From contig NZ_CP065997.1 of the NCBI RefSeq assembly GCF_016127315.1, forward strand, positions 1,302,001 to 1,366,000: a stretch of 64,000 nt of DNA, written 5' to 3'. This DNA is from Achromobacter deleyi (GTDB taxonomy: Bacteria; Pseudomonadota; Gammaproteobacteria; Burkholderiales; Burkholderiaceae_B). Both the position numbers and the translations under genes were made by a program. Below the pieces are notes generated by a model. It saw only the letters and a list, made by a program, of their open reading frames with translations. It did not search any database and was not told the origin of the DNA. How positions within the stretch are numbered: position 1 is the first letter of the stretch; every line of letters begins with the position of its first letter. Of the stretch, positions 26,556 to 37,430 are shown one piece after another.

Positions 26556-27065
26556 TCAAGCCGCGTCATGCGCGGCCATGTTGCGATACTGTCCTTTGAA
26601 ATACAGCAAAGGCTGCGTGGCGCCGGCTTGCTGCAGATCCAACGCCTTCACTTCGCCAATCACGATCACGTGATCACCCGCGGCGTATTCCGCATGGATC
26701 TCGCAATCGATCCAGTGCAGGCTGCCGGCAATGAGCGGATTGCCCAGCGGCGATTCCTGCCAGTCGATGCCGAGCCACTTGTCCGTGCCGCGCCGGGCGA
26801 ACTGGTTGGACACCTCGACCTGCCCATCCGACAGGATGTTCACGGCGAACCGGCCCGCCTGGCGAATCTTCGGATAGCTGGCCGAATTGGACATCACGCT
26901 GAACGACACCAGCGGCGGACTCATCGACACGCTGTGGAACGACTGGCAGGTAAAGCCGATCGGCTCGCCATCGATGTGGGTGGTGACCACCGTGATACCG
27001 GACGCGTAGTGCCCGAGCGCTTCACGAAAGCGCAACGGCTCGATGGCAGGACTGGGGAGTGACAT
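26556..27065 (-). CDS. Flavin reductase (FMN reductase, RutF/HpaC type)
   Basis: A 169-residue member of the flavin-reductase-like domain family: ALGHYASGITVVTTHIDGEP, GFTCQSFHSVSMSPPLVSFS (FMN site), FAVNILSDGQ and GDHVIVIGEVKAL. Such proteins reduce free FMN or FAD with NAD(P)H and pass it to a partner monooxygenase. The ATG at 27065 is used; a TTG five codons upstream is also in frame. It lies 108 bp after mesD with a hairpin between. It could serve the oxygen-dependent MesD/MesX reaction or the LLM monooxygenase encoded 9 kb away (inference). Confidence 0.85.
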   Translation of the reverse strand: MSLPSPAIEPLRFREALGHYASGITVVTTHIDGEPIGFTCQSFHSVSMSPPLVSFSVMSNSASYPKIRQAGRFAVNILSDGQVEVSNQFARRGTDKWLGIDWQESPLGNPLIAGSLHWIDCEIHAEYAAGDHVIVIGEVKALDLQQAGATQPLLYFKGQYRNMAAHDAA

Positions 27066-27130
27066 GGTAGGTACAGCCAAATGCTGGCGACTGGGTGCAG
27101 CGCGAATGCGACGTAGGGACTTGCGAATCT

Positions 27131-27157
27131 GGCCGTCGCAAGCAGCTTGCGACGGCC
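27131..27157. terminator. Perfect 12-bp hairpin after mesD
   Basis: GGCCGTCGCAAG at 27131-27142 pairs perfectly with 27146-27157 around a CAG loop. It lies 17 bp after the mesD stop (minus strand). No T-run follows on the minus strand; on the plus strand only ATTTTCC follows. It may be a weak terminator, or an intercistronic stabiliser that gives mesXD more mRNA than the genes after it. Confidence 0.5.
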
Positions 27158-27173
27158 ATTTTCCGTCTCGAAA

Positions 27174-28202
27174 TCAGTTCGAGAGTTCGTTGCGGACGAT
27201 TTCCGCGCCGGCGCTCAACGAGCTCAGCTTGGCGCGTGCGATGGCGCGGGACAGCGGCGCCATGCCGCAGTTGGTGCACGGATAGAGCTTGTCGGCGTCC
27301 ACGAACTGCAGCGCCTTGCGCAGCGTGTTGGCCACTTCCTCGGGGGTTTCAATGGTGTTGGACGCCACGTCGATGGCGCCCACCATCACCTTCTTGCCGC
27401 GGATCAGTTCGATCAGCTCCATCGGCACGTGGGAGTTGTGGCATTCCAGCGAGACGATGTCGATATTGGACTTCTGCAGCTTGGGGAAGGCTTCTTCGTA
27501 TTGCCGCCATTCCGAGCCCAGCGTCTTCTTCCAATCCGTGTTGGCCTTGATGCCGTAGCCATAGCAGATGTGGACGGCGGTTTCGCACTTCAGCCCTTCG
27601 ATGGCGCGTTCCAGCGTGGCGACGCCCCAGTCGTTGACCTCGTCAAAGAAGACGTTGAACGCGGGTTCGTCGAACTGGATGATGTCGACGCCGGCCGCCT
27701 CGAGTTCCCTGGCTTCCTGGTTCAGGATCTTGGCGAATTCCCAGGCCAGCTTTTCGCGGCTCTTGTAGTGATCGTCGTACAGCGTGTCGATCATCGTCAT
27801 GGGACCCGGCAGGGCCCACTTGATCGGCTGCTTGGTCTGCTGGCGCAGGAACTGGGCGTCCTCGACGAACACCGGCTTCTTGCGGGCAACCGCGCCCATC
27901 ACCGTCGGCACGCTCGCGTCATAGCGATCACGGATGCGGACGGTCTTGCGGTTCTCGAAATCGACGCCGTCCAGGTGCTCGATGAACGTCGTCACGAAAT
28001 GCTGGCGGGTCTGCTCGCCATCGCTGACGATGTCGATGCCCGCGTGTTGCTGTTCCTGCAGCGACAGGCGCAGGGCATCCTGTTTACCCTCGAGCAGTCC
28101 GCCATCCTGCAATTTCCAGGGCGACCACAGGGTCTCGGGCTCAGCCAGCCAGGAGGGTTTGGGCAGGCTGCCGGCGGTGGAGGTGGGAAGCAGTTTTTTC
28201 AC
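27174..28202 (-). CDS. mesD: Core-MetE methionine synthase, MesD type
   Basis: A 342-residue protein equal to only the C-terminal catalytic barrel of MetE; full MetE is about 750 residues. The zinc ligands are present: H211 and C213 (VHICYG), E253 (SLECH) and a Cys in PCTNCG (309/312). The start is a GTG at 28202 with AGGT upstream. Its neighbour is a DUF1852 protein (MesX), the pairing known for MesD, a folate- and cobalamin-independent methionine synthase of aerobic bacteria that needs oxygen and MesX. The natural methyl donor was unknown as far as I recall. The product should be methionine made from homocysteine. Confidence 0.88.
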   Translation of the reverse strand: MKKLLPTSTAGSLPKPSWLAEPETLWSPWKLQDGGLLEGKQDALRLSLQEQQHAGIDIVSDGEQTRQHFVTTFIEHLDGVDFENRKTVRIRDRYDASVPTVMGAVARKKPVFVEDAQFLRQQTKQPIKWALPGPMTMIDTLYDDHYKSREKLAWEFAKILNQEARELEAAGVDIIQFDEPAFNVFFDEVNDWGVATLERAIEGLKCETAVHICYGYGIKANTDWKKTLGSEWRQYEEAFPKLQKSNIDIVSLECHNSHVPMELIELIRGKKVMVGAIDVASNTIETPEEVANTLRKALQFVDADKLYPCTNCGMAPLSRAIARAKLSSLSAGAEIVRNELSN

Positions 28203-28227
28203 AATGATGACCTGATGCGCTGATTAA

Positions 28228-29211
28228 TCAAAGAGGAGTGGCCGCGGACCACTGTTCAAGAATCGTCTGGTAGGGCTTGATGAATTGCTCTTCCACAAAC
28301 CTGCCCTGCTCGACAGCCAGCCGACCACGTTCCTCTCGATCGTAGACAATCCGGGTCAACGAATAATCCTGGTGCTTCAGACTGGGTTGGTAGGATTTCC
28401 CCGCGCCCGAATTCGCGTTGTAGATCTCGGGGCGGTAAATCTTCTGGAAGGTATCCATCGTGCTGATGGTGCTGATCAGCTCGAGATTGGTGTAATCACC
28501 CAGCAGATCGCCCGTGAAATAGAACGCCAGCGGCGCGGCGCTGTTCGGCGGCATGAAGTAGCGAACCTTCATCCCCATTTTCTTGAAGTACTCGTCGGTC
28601 AGGGAATACTCATCCTGCTGGTACTCGACACCCAGCACCGGATGCTGGTTTTCCGTCCGCTGGTAGACCTTGCTGCTCGAGACGCTCAGGCAGATGACGG
28701 GCGGCTTGTTGAAGTTTTCCTTGTAGGTGCTGGAGTTCACGAAACTCTTGAACAGCTTGCCATGCAGATCGCCGAAGCCTTCCGGGGCGCTGAACTGGGG
28801 CTGGTCCTTGTTGTGCTCCAGCAGCACCACGCTGAAGTCGTAATCCCGCACGTACGAGGAGAAATTGTTCCCCACGATGCCCTGGATGCGCTCGTTGGTC
28901 TTGCGATCGACGATGTTCGTCTTCAGGATCTCGATCAGGGGCAGCGCATTGCCGCTGCTTTCGCCGTCGATACTCAATTCGACCGAAATGATTTCAAGTT
29001 CGACGCCGTAACGGTCGCCCTTGGGGTTGTCCCAATGCGCCAGCGCATTGAAACGGTTGTCGATCATCCTGAGCGTGTTGCGCAGATTTTCCTGGCGGCT
29101 TTCGCCTCGCGCCAGATTGGCGAAGTTGGTCGTGATTCGCGTATTGTCGGCGGGACGATAATCTTCGTCGAAACAAATACTCTTGATGGAAAATGCGAAC
29201 TCTTTACTCAT
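28228..29211 (-). CDS. mesX: DUF1852 protein, MesX
   Basis: A 327-residue soluble protein of the DUF1852 family, required by MesD for activity. N-terminal landmark: FSIKSICFDEDYRP followed by RITTNFANLARGE. The ATG at 29211 begins the conserved region; an ATG 35 codons upstream would add an AT-rich, unconserved extension. Base composition is visibly lower in GC than neighbouring genes, and Asn/Lys/Phe are more frequent, so it may have been acquired or evolves under other pressure. It leads the cluster, 25 bp before mesD. Its reaction is unknown; the oxygen dependence of the system suggests an oxidative step. Confidence 0.87.
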   Translation of the reverse strand: MSKEFAFSIKSICFDEDYRPADNTRITTNFANLARGESRQENLRNTLRMIDNRFNALAHWDNPKGDRYGVELEIISVELSIDGESSGNALPLIEILKTNIVDRKTNERIQGIVGNNFSSYVRDYDFSVVLLEHNKDQPQFSAPEGFGDLHGKLFKSFVNSSTYKENFNKPPVICLSVSSSKVYQRTENQHPVLGVEYQQDEYSLTDEYFKKMGMKVRYFMPPNSAAPLAFYFTGDLLGDYTNLELISTISTMDTFQKIYRPEIYNANSGAGKSYQPSLKHQDYSLTRIVYDREERGRLAVEQGRFVEEQFIKPYQTILEQWSAATPL

Positions 29212-29538
29212 TTTGATCCAGCGCCCAAATTTCTCAGATAAAACCCGCGTTATTTCCTGCTTTTCATTATTTCCAATATTTTTTGGATTTTTTTGATTAA
29301 GCAGTATTGACAGCATCTATATTCGGGTCGTATTTTATGCCGGGCCTTGTATGAATAATAATGATTTAATTTCCATGAAATCATTAGTTTCGCTCATGAT
29401 GATGTGCCCGGCCTGAACCGGGCTCGCGGCCAGGCCTCGGCCTCCCGTACGCCGCGGCCATCCCTCCTCCCACACGTTCGTCATTGGCATGCCGCGCCCC
29501 CGCCTGGGCAGACGCGACGGCTCCACGCACTCGACATG

Positions 29539-29564
29539 AAAAAAGGGCCGCGAATGCGGCCCTT
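29539..29564 (-). terminator. Rho-independent terminator of glmS
   Basis: On the minus strand, a 9-bp stem (AAGGGCCGC with GCGGCCCTT) and a 4-nt loop is followed by six T. It lies 52 bp after the glmS stop. Confidence 0.88.
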
Positions 29565-29579
29565 CGGGATCCCGGTCCA

Positions 29580-29606
29580 CACGCATCGTCCCGGGAACGA
29601 TGCGTG
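29580..29606. repeat. Hairpin in the glmS 3' untranslated region
   Basis: CACGCATCGT at 29580-29589 pairs perfectly with 29597-29606 around a 7-nt loop (CCCGGGA). It sits 10 bp after the glmS stop and 16 bp before the terminator hairpin. It may stabilise the mRNA 3' end or bind a protein or RNA partner. Confidence 0.75.
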
Positions 29607-29615
29607 GCCAGCGGT

Positions 29616-31448
<1,833 letters not shown>

Positions 31449-31599
31449 AGGAGAGACTCCGGAAAGTTCGAGTACGGAACGCATTGTGCGCGCAGCGCCA
31501 AGAAATTTGATTTCTTTATCTGCTCAGATTTGACAGTTTATTCACTTACATATTTGTGATTAAATAATATTTCATGAATAACGGATTGGTGAATTAATC
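31449..31599. promoter_or_regulatory. Divergent promoter region of glmS and the AsnC-type gene
   Basis: A 151-bp gap, AT-rich from 31500 on. A perfect 15-bp palindrome AGAAAT-TTG-ATTTCT lies at 31501-31515. A -35-like TTGACA at 31530-31535 faces the AsnC-type gene with TATTTG at 31551-31556 (15-bp spacer, short). A wide inverted repeat, TGATTAA at 31557-31563 and TTAATCA at 31594-31600, reaches the start codon and could be an autoregulatory Lrp-type site. Confidence 0.45.
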
Positions 31600-32091
31600 A
31601 TGCAAAATCCGCCGCTTTCCCACCCCGAACTGGATGATCTGGACCTGCGCATCCTGGAACAGCTGCAGGACGACAATTCGCTGACCAACCAGGAACTCGC
31701 CTCGCGCGTGCATGCCTCGCCGCCGACCTGCCTGCGGCGGGTGCGGCGCCTGGTGGAAGAAGGGGTGATTGCGCGCCAGGTGGCCATCCTGGCGGCCGAG
31801 AAGCTGGGCAGCACGCTGACCGCCATCGTCGAGATCACGCTGGACGTGCAGGCGGCCGAAAGCCTGGACGCCTTCGAACAGATCATGCTGGCCGAACCGG
31901 CGGTGCTGCAGTGCTACCGCGTGTCGCCGGGGCCGGATTTCGTGGTGATCGCGCAGGTCCGGGACATGCCGGCCTATCACGCGCTGGCGCACCGCGCCTT
32001 CACCGCGCACGCCAACGTGCGCAACGTGCGCACGTTCTTCTCGGTGCATCGCGCCAAGTTCGAGACCCGCATCGACCTGCGGGCGCCATAG
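31600..32091 (+). CDS. Lrp/AsnC-family transcriptional regulator
   Basis: A 163-residue regulator with an N-terminal HTH (LDLRILEQLQDDNSLTNQELA, then HASPPTCLRRVRRLVEEGVI) and a C-terminal RAM/AsnC ligand-binding domain (LQCYRVSPGPDFVVIAQV). Such proteins form octamers and sense amino acids. It is divergent from glmS; whether it controls glmS is not known. The AT-rich upstream region with inverted repeats suggests autoregulation. Confidence 0.9.
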   Translation: MQNPPLSHPELDDLDLRILEQLQDDNSLTNQELASRVHASPPTCLRRVRRLVEEGVIARQVAILAAEKLGSTLTAIVEITLDVQAAESLDAFEQIMLAEPAVLQCYRVSPGPDFVVIAQVRDMPAYHALAHRAFTAHANVRNVRTFFSVHRAKFETRIDLRAP

Positions 32092-32100
32092 CGACGCGCC

Positions 32101-33162
32101 TCAGCGGGCCGCCAGCAACCGCTCGAACTGCGCCAGGTAACGGTTGCCCATCTTCTGCACGTCGTGCTCGTCGCGCACGTAGTCATAGGCACGGTCGGTG
32201 ATCTCCTGGCGGAACGCGGCATCGTCCAGGCAACGCGCCATGCCCTGCGCCATGGCATGGAAATCGGCCACCGCGCACAGCACGCCGCGGCCATCGGCCA
32301 GGCTTTCCTTCAAGCCGCCGGCGTCGGTGGACACCACCGGCACGCGCTGCAGGAAGGCGTCCAGCACGCTGCTGCCCAGCGCCTCTTCCTCGGAGCTCAT
32401 GACGAAGACGTCGAGGATGCTGTAGAAATCCTCGACGCCCTTGCGAAAGCCCGCGAAGCGGTAGACGTCCTCGACGCCCAGCGCGCGCGCCTCGTCGCGC
32501 GCCTGCTGTTCGCGGTCGCCGCCGGCGCCGAAATGCAGGAAGACGAAGTCGCGCCGCGTCCTGGCCAGTTCGGCCACCGCGCGCACCAGCGTCACCGGAT
32601 CCTTGTCGCGGATCAGCGCGGCCGACGTGGCCATGACCTTCTTGCCTTCCAGGCCGAACTCGCGCACCAGCGCGGCGACGTTCGCCTGGTTGATCTGGTG
32701 CGGCTCGACCGCGCTGCGGATGATGACCGGGTCCAGCCCCAGGCGCCGCGGCTCGCTGGCCGCCATGTCGCTGATCGCCACGAACAGGTCGGTATGGCGC
32801 CACTTGTAGCCGGTCTTCCATTCCTCGTTCGGCTTGACCACGAACGAGGTGCGGCGCGAGAACGCCACCGGGCGCCGGTGCAGCCACTTGGTCAGCACCG
32901 CCCAGGTGATGGTGTTGGCGGTCTGGGCATGGATGATGTCATAGCCGCTGCCCGCGCGCGCCAGGAACGCCAGCTGCGCCGGCACATTGCGGACGGTGTG
33001 CGCCACGAAGCCCTCCTGGCGCACGCGTTCGGCCAGCGGGCCGCCTTCGCGGCACAGCACTTCGACCTGGTGGCCGGCATTGCGGAAGGCGCGCATGCAA
33101 TACAGCGTCTGCCGCTCGCCGCCGCGCCAGCCCTTCTCGAAGTTGAGCTGCAGGATCTTCAT
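32101..33162 (-). CDS. Glycosyltransferase family 4
   Basis: A 353-residue GT-B-fold glycosyltransferase. The N-terminal [12 protein letters not shown] segment binds the acceptor side, and the C-terminal nucleotide-sugar site shows [16 protein letters not shown] (the E-x7-E motif region of GT4). It starts with an ATG at 33162 that overlaps the ugd stop (ATGA), so it is translationally coupled to ugd and may use UDP-glucuronate or a derived sugar. It probably acts in LPS core or exopolysaccharide synthesis at the cytoplasmic face (inference). Confidence 0.88.
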   Translation of the reverse strand: MKILQLNFEKGWRGGERQTLYCMRAFRNAGHQVEVLCREGGPLAERVRQEGFVAHTVRNVPAQLAFLARAGSGYDIIHAQTANTITWAVLTKWLHRRPVAFSRRTSFVVKPNEEWKTGYKWRHTDLFVAISDMAASEPRRLGLDPVIIRSAVEPHQINQANVAALVREFGLEGKKVMATSAALIRDKDPVTLVRAVAELARTRRDFVFLHFGAGGDREQQARDEARALGVEDVYRFAGFRKGVEDFYSILDVFVMSSEEEALGSSVLDAFLQRVPVVSTDAGGLKESLADGRGVLCAVADFHAMAQGMARCLDDAAFRQEITDRAYDYVRDEHDVQKMGNRYLAQFERLLAAR

Positions 33163-34481
33163 GCGCGGCCGATGCCCGAGTACTCGAAGCCCTGGGCGCG
33201 CACGTCGGCCGGCGTGTAGAGGTTGCGGCCGTCGATGATGAGCGGGGTCTTGAGCAGGGCCTTGACGCGGTCGAAGTCGGGCGCGCGGAAGACCTTCCAT
33301 TCCGTGGCGATCAACAGCGCGTCGGCGCCGTCGAGCGCGTCGTACATGTCGGTGGCGAAGCTCACGCCGGCCTGGCCGGCCAGCACGCGGCCGGCCTCGT
33401 GCATGGCCACCGGATCGTAGGCGCGCACACTGGCGCCGCGCCGCGTCAGCTCGGCGATCACGGTCAGGCTGGGCGCCTCGCGCATGTCATCGGTATTGGG
33501 CTTGAACGACAGGCCCCACAGCGCGAACTTGCGGCCGCTCAGGTCCTCGCCGTAGCGCGCCACCAGCTTTTCCGACAGGCGGAACTTCTGCGCGTGGTTG
33601 GCGGCCTCGGCCGCCTCGATGACGCGCATCGGCAGCGCATTCTCGGCGGCGGTGTTGACCAGCGCCTGCACGTCCTTGGGGAAGCACGAACCGCCGTAGC
33701 CGGCGCCCGGATACAGGAAGTGGTAGCCGATGCGCGGATCGGCGCCGATGCCCCGGCGCACCTGCTCGATGTCGGCGCCCAGCGCCTCGGCCAGGTTGGC
33801 CATCTCGTTCATGAACGAGATGCGGGTGGCCAGCATGGCGTTGGCGGCGTACTTGGTCAGCTCGGCCGAGCGCACGTCCATCACCATCAGGCGGTCGTGG
33901 GTGCGCTGGAACGGCTCGTAGATGCGGCGCATGACGCCGATGGTGTAGTCGTCGTCGGCGCCGACGATGACGCGGTCCGGGCTCATGAAGTCGTTGATCG
34001 CCGCGCCTTCCTTCAGGAATTCGGGATTGGACGCGACGCTGAACGGCACCTCGACGCCGCGCGCGGCCAGCTCCTGCTCGACCGCGGCGCGCACCTTGTC
34101 GGCGGTGCCGACCGGCACGGTGGACTTGTCCACGATCAGCTTGCGGGTGGTCATGTGGCGGGCGATGTTGCGGGCCGCGGCCAGCACGTACTTCAGGTCG
34201 GCCGAGCCGTCCTCGCCCGGCGGCGTGCCGACGGCGATGAACTGCACGTCGCCGAACGCCACGCTCTGCGCCACGTCATCGGTGAAATGCAGCCGGCCTG
34301 CCTGCACGTTGCGCCGCACCAGGTCTTCCAGGCCCGGCTCGTAGATCGGAATGCCGCCCTGGCGCAGCAGGGCGATCTTGGCCGCGTCCACGTCCAGGCA
34401 CATGACGTCGTTGCCCATGTCGGCCAGGCACGCCCCCGACACCAACCCTACGTAACCGGTACCCACGACCGTGATCTTCAT
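33159..34481 (-). CDS. ugd: UDP-glucose 6-dehydrogenase
   Basis: Ugd (EC 1.1.1.22) oxidises UDP-glucose twice with NAD+ to UDP-glucuronate. The 440-residue protein has the N-terminal NAD motif [14 protein letters not shown], the catalytic-cysteine motif GGSCFPKD, and the C-terminal UDP-binding domain ([16 protein letters not shown]). The MKITVVG start at 34481 was chosen over an in-frame ATG 14 codons upstream. Together with the overlapping glycosyltransferase gene it forms a two-gene surface-polysaccharide operon. Confidence 0.95.
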   Translation of the reverse strand: MKITVVGTGYVGLVSGACLADMGNDVMCLDVDAAKIALLRQGGIPIYEPGLEDLVRRNVQAGRLHFTDDVAQSVAFGDVQFIAVGTPPGEDGSADLKYVLAAARNIARHMTTRKLIVDKSTVPVGTADKVRAAVEQELAARGVEVPFSVASNPEFLKEGAAINDFMSPDRVIVGADDDYTIGVMRRIYEPFQRTHDRLMVMDVRSAELTKYAANAMLATRISFMNEMANLAEALGADIEQVRRGIGADPRIGYHFLYPGAGYGGSCFPKDVQALVNTAAENALPMRVIEAAEAANHAQKFRLSEKLVARYGEDLSGRKFALWGLSFKPNTDDMREAPSLTVIAELTRRGASVRAYDPVAMHEAGRVLAGQAGVSFATDMYDALDGADALLIATEWKVFRAPDFDRVKALLKTPLIIDGRNLYTPADVRAQGFEYSGIGRA

Positions 34482-34604
34482 GCCTGAACGCCTTAAAAAT
34501 AGGTAATCATCGCGCCGGGGCATCCCACCCCAGCGCCGGTCGCCATTATAGAAGCGGGCCGGCCGGCGGGTCTGGCGCCGCCCGGCCCGGGAGCGGAGGG
34601 CGCG

Positions 34605-35996
34605 CTACGGCGCCCGCAGCTTGCTGAAGCGCACCGTGTTCACCACCACCGCCAGGGCGGCGCAGATCGTGCCCAGCACCAGGGCCAGTCCGGGGCCATG
34701 CGCCACGCTGACGCTGAAGGCGATCGCCACCAGCGCGGTGCCGAAACTCTGCCCGAACACCCGGGTGGTAGCCTGCAGGCCGCCCGCCGCGCCGCTGCGC
34801 GAGCGCGGGGCGGCCGACAGCATGGCGCGGTTGTTGGGCGTCTGGAAGAAGCCGAAGCCCACCCCGGCCACGAACATGCCGGCCATGATCGGCACGTTGC
34901 CCACGGCTGCCGGCAGCGCCGCCAGCCACAGCATGCCCACCACCATGGTGGCCGCGCCCACGCCGCTCAGGGTGGCGGCGGAATAGCGGTCCGACAGGCG
35001 GCCCGCCACCGGCGCGATCAGCGCCGTGCCCACCGGCCAGGCGCCCATCAGCAGGCCGACCTCGAGATACGGCCGGCCCAGCACCTGCTGGAAATAGAAC
35101 GGCAGCGACACATACGACGCCATCTGCGCCGCGAAGGTGCAGGCCGACGCCCCCACCGCGAACGCCAGCGGCCGGATGCGCAGCAGGTCCACCGGCACCA
35201 GCGGCGCGGGCTGGCGGCTGGCGCGGCGCACCAGCACCAGGCCCGCCACGGCCGCGATCGCCACCAGGCCGATGCCGCGCAGCAGATCCTCGCCCATCAT
35301 GTCGATGCCGGTGATGAACACGCCCAGCGTCGCCATGCACAGCAGGGCGCTGATCCAGTCCAGCTTCACGTCATTGCGCGGCACCTCGGGCAGGTGACGC
35401 AGGCCGAACATGGCCAGCACGCAGATCGGCAGGTTGACCGCGAAGATCCACGGCCACGGCGCCACCGACAGGATCGCCGAGCCGATGGTCGGCCCCAGCA
35501 CCGACATCACCGCCACCGTGGTGGCGTTCAGGCTGATGCCCCGGCCCAGCATCTTGAGCGGATAGATGTTGCGCACCAGGCCGCCGAACAGACACATCAG
35601 CGTCGCCGCGCCCACGCCCTGGAACACCCGCGCCAGCGTCAGCTGCACCAGCGTGCCGGCCAGCGCGCAGCCCAGCGAGGCCAGCGTGAACAGCACCAGC
35701 CCGAAAGTGAACATGCGGCGAAAGCCGATGCGCTCGGCCAGCGCCGACAGCGGCAGCAGCATCATCACCACCGCCAGGTTGTAGGCGTTGACCACCCACA
35801 CCGCCTGCGCCGGCGACGCGTTCAGGTCGGCGGCGATGGTCGGCAGGGCGACGTTGGCGATGGTGGTGTCCAGCACCGACAGGCTGATGCCCGTCATGAC
35901 GGTCGCCGCGGCCCAATAGCGGCGCGGGACCGGCAGGCCGTCCGGCGCGGCGGGCCTGGCGCCGCCGGCCGGGGTTTCAGACGCCGGCGGCGTCAC
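34605..35996 (-). CDS. MFS transporter, DHA2 (EmrB/QacA) type
   Basis: A 463-residue membrane protein with about 13-14 hydrophobic segments. The first-helix motif [14 protein letters not shown], typical of the DHA2 drug:H+ antiporter group, and the [11 protein letters not shown] helix-2 motif are present. The likely start is a GTG at 35996 that overlaps the glmU stop (GTGA); a TTG eight codons earlier is also in frame. Co-translation with glmU is unusual for a drug exporter and may only reflect gene packing. Substrate unknown. Confidence 0.85.
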   Translation of the reverse strand: MTPPASETPAGGARPAAPDGLPVPRRYWAAATVMTGISLSVLDTTIANVALPTIAADLNASPAQAVWVVNAYNLAVVMMLLPLSALAERIGFRRMFTFGLVLFTLASLGCALAGTLVQLTLARVFQGVGAATLMCLFGGLVRNIYPLKMLGRGISLNATTVAVMSVLGPTIGSAILSVAPWPWIFAVNLPICVLAMFGLRHLPEVPRNDVKLDWISALLCMATLGVFITGIDMMGEDLLRGIGLVAIAAVAGLVLVRRASRQPAPLVPVDLLRIRPLAFAVGASACTFAAQMASYVSLPFYFQQVLGRPYLEVGLLMGAWPVGTALIAPVAGRLSDRYSAATLSGVGAATMVVGMLWLAALPAAVGNVPIMAGMFVAGVGFGFFQTPNNRAMLSAAPRSRSGAAGGLQATTRVFGQSFGTALVAIAFSVSVAHGPGLALVLGTICAALAVVVNTVRFSKLRAP

Positions 35997-37366
35997 GACT
36001 TCTTGACCGGCCGTTGCCAACCGTCGATGGTGAGCTGCTTGACGCGCGTCACCGTCAGTTTGTCGGCCGGCGCGTCGCGGGTCAGGGTGGTGCCGGCGCC
36101 CAGCGTCGCGCCGCGGCCCACGCGCACCGGGGCCACCAGCTGCGTGTCCGAGCCGATGAAGGCGTCGTCTTCGATGACGGTACGGTGCTTGTTGACGCCG
36201 TCGTAGTTGCAGGTGATGGCGCCCGCGCCCACGTTCACGCGCGCGCCGATGTCGGCGTCGCCGATGTAGGCCAGGTGGTTGGCCTTGCTGTCGGCGCCCA
36301 GCACGCTCTTCTTGATCTCGACGAAGTTGCCGACGTGGGTACGGTCACCCAGCTCGGCGCCCGGACGCAGGCGGGCGTACGGGCCGATGCGCGCATCGCC
36401 GCCGACCTGGGCCTCGTGCAGATGGCTGAAGGCCTCGATCTGCGTGCCCGCGCCGATGCTCACGTCGCGCAGCACGCAATGCGGACCCACGCGCACGCCG
36501 TCGGCCAGCGTCACCTTGCCCTCGAACACGCAGCCCACGTCGATGAACACGTCACGGCCGCAGGTCAGCGTGCCGCGCACGTCGAAACGCGCGGGGTCGG
36601 CCAGCGTCACGCCGGCCTCGAGCTGGCGACGCGCCTGCTCGGCCTGCCAACGGCGCTCCAGTTCGGCCTGCTGCACGCGGCTGTTCACGCCCAGCGTTTC
36701 CCAGGACGCGCCCGGCTGGGCCGCGCCCACCGGCACGCCGTCGGTCACGGCCAGGCCGACCACGTCGGTCAGGTAGTACTCGCCCTGGGCGTTGTTGTTG
36801 TCGATGCGCGAGAGCCAGTCCTTGAGCTTGGCGGTCGGCGCCACCAGGATGCCGGTGTTGACTTCCTTGATGGCGCGCTCGGCCTCGGAGGCGTCCTTGT
36901 GCTCGACGATGCGGCAGACGTTGCCGGCGGCGTCGCGCACGATGCGGCCATAGCCGGTGGAGTCGGCCAGCACTTCGGTCAGCACCGCCGCGCCGGCGCC
37001 GCGCGCCTGCAGCAGCCCGCGCAGCGTCTCGGGCTGCACCAGCGGCACGTCGCCGTACAGCACCAGGGTCACGTCGTCCTGGCCATCGCCTTCGAGCAGT
37101 TGCGGCACGGCCTGCTGGACCGCGTGGCCCGTGCCCTGCTGCGGCTGCTGCAGCGCGAAGCGCAGATCGTCCTGTCCGGAGAAGGCCTGCTTGACGCGGT
37201 CGGCACCATGGCCGACCACCACGATGACACGGGCCGGCTCCAGCTGGCGGGCGCTGTCCAGCACGTGGGCCAGCATGGGTTTGCCAGCCAGGGTGTGCAG
37301 CACCTTGGGCAGGTCCGACTGCATGCGCTTGCCGAGTCCGGCGGCGAGAATCACTACGTTAAGCAT
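35993..37366 (-). CDS. glmU: Bifunctional UDP-GlcNAc pyrophosphorylase / glucosamine-1-phosphate acetyltransferase
   Basis: GlmU (EC 2.7.7.23 and 2.3.1.157) makes UDP-GlcNAc for peptidoglycan and LPS. The 457-residue protein has the N-terminal uridylyltransferase motif LAAGLGKRM (with a Lys of DLPKVLH following) and a C-terminal left-handed beta-helix with hexapeptide repeats ([46 protein letters not shown]). The ATG at 37366 begins the pyrophosphorylase domain; 77 in-frame codons upstream are noise. The GTG of an MFS gene overlaps the stop. Confidence 0.97.
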   Translation of the reverse strand: MLNVVILAAGLGKRMQSDLPKVLHTLAGKPMLAHVLDSARQLEPARVIVVVGHGADRVKQAFSGQDDLRFALQQPQQGTGHAVQQAVPQLLEGDGQDDVTLVLYGDVPLVQPETLRGLLQARGAGAAVLTEVLADSTGYGRIVRDAAGNVCRIVEHKDASEAERAIKEVNTGILVAPTAKLKDWLSRIDNNNAQGEYYLTDVVGLAVTDGVPVGAAQPGASWETLGVNSRVQQAELERRWQAEQARRQLEAGVTLADPARFDVRGTLTCGRDVFIDVGCVFEGKVTLADGVRVGPHCVLRDVSIGAGTQIEAFSHLHEAQVGGDARIGPYARLRPGAELGDRTHVGNFVEIKKSVLGADSKANHLAYIGDADIGARVNVGAGAITCNYDGVNKHRTVIEDDAFIGSDTQLVAPVRVGRGATLGAGTTLTRDAPADKLTVTRVKQLTIDGWQRPVKKS

Positions 37367-37430
37367 AAGTTCCGATGTATCGAAAACGCCCGGGGCCGGC
37401 GCGGCGGCCCCGGATCTGGATTGAAAAAAT

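Larger units (their letters stand above)
29212..29615. promoter_or_regulatory. Intergenic region: mesX promoter area and glmS 3' end
   Basis: This 404-bp stretch has no gene I can support. Its left half (29212-29400) is strongly AT-rich and must hold the mesX promoter on the minus strand. An inverted repeat ATGATTT-10 nt-AAATCAT at 29361-29384 is a candidate operator. The right half is GC-rich and carries the glmS terminator and a second hairpin. I found no recognisable SAM or SAH riboswitch. Confidence 0.5.

Noticed and set aside
29307-29336. A plus-strand TTGACA-18-TATTTT promoter-like pair inside the mesX upstream region
   Set aside because: It points away from mesX into a stretch with no plus-strand gene, and AT-rich DNA produces such matches easily. 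It could drive an unknown RNA, but nothing else supports one.
29212-29400. A SAM or SAH riboswitch in front of mesX
   Set aside because: I searched the leader by eye for paired GC-rich helices and a conserved core and saw none; the DNA is mostly A/T homopolymer-like tracts.
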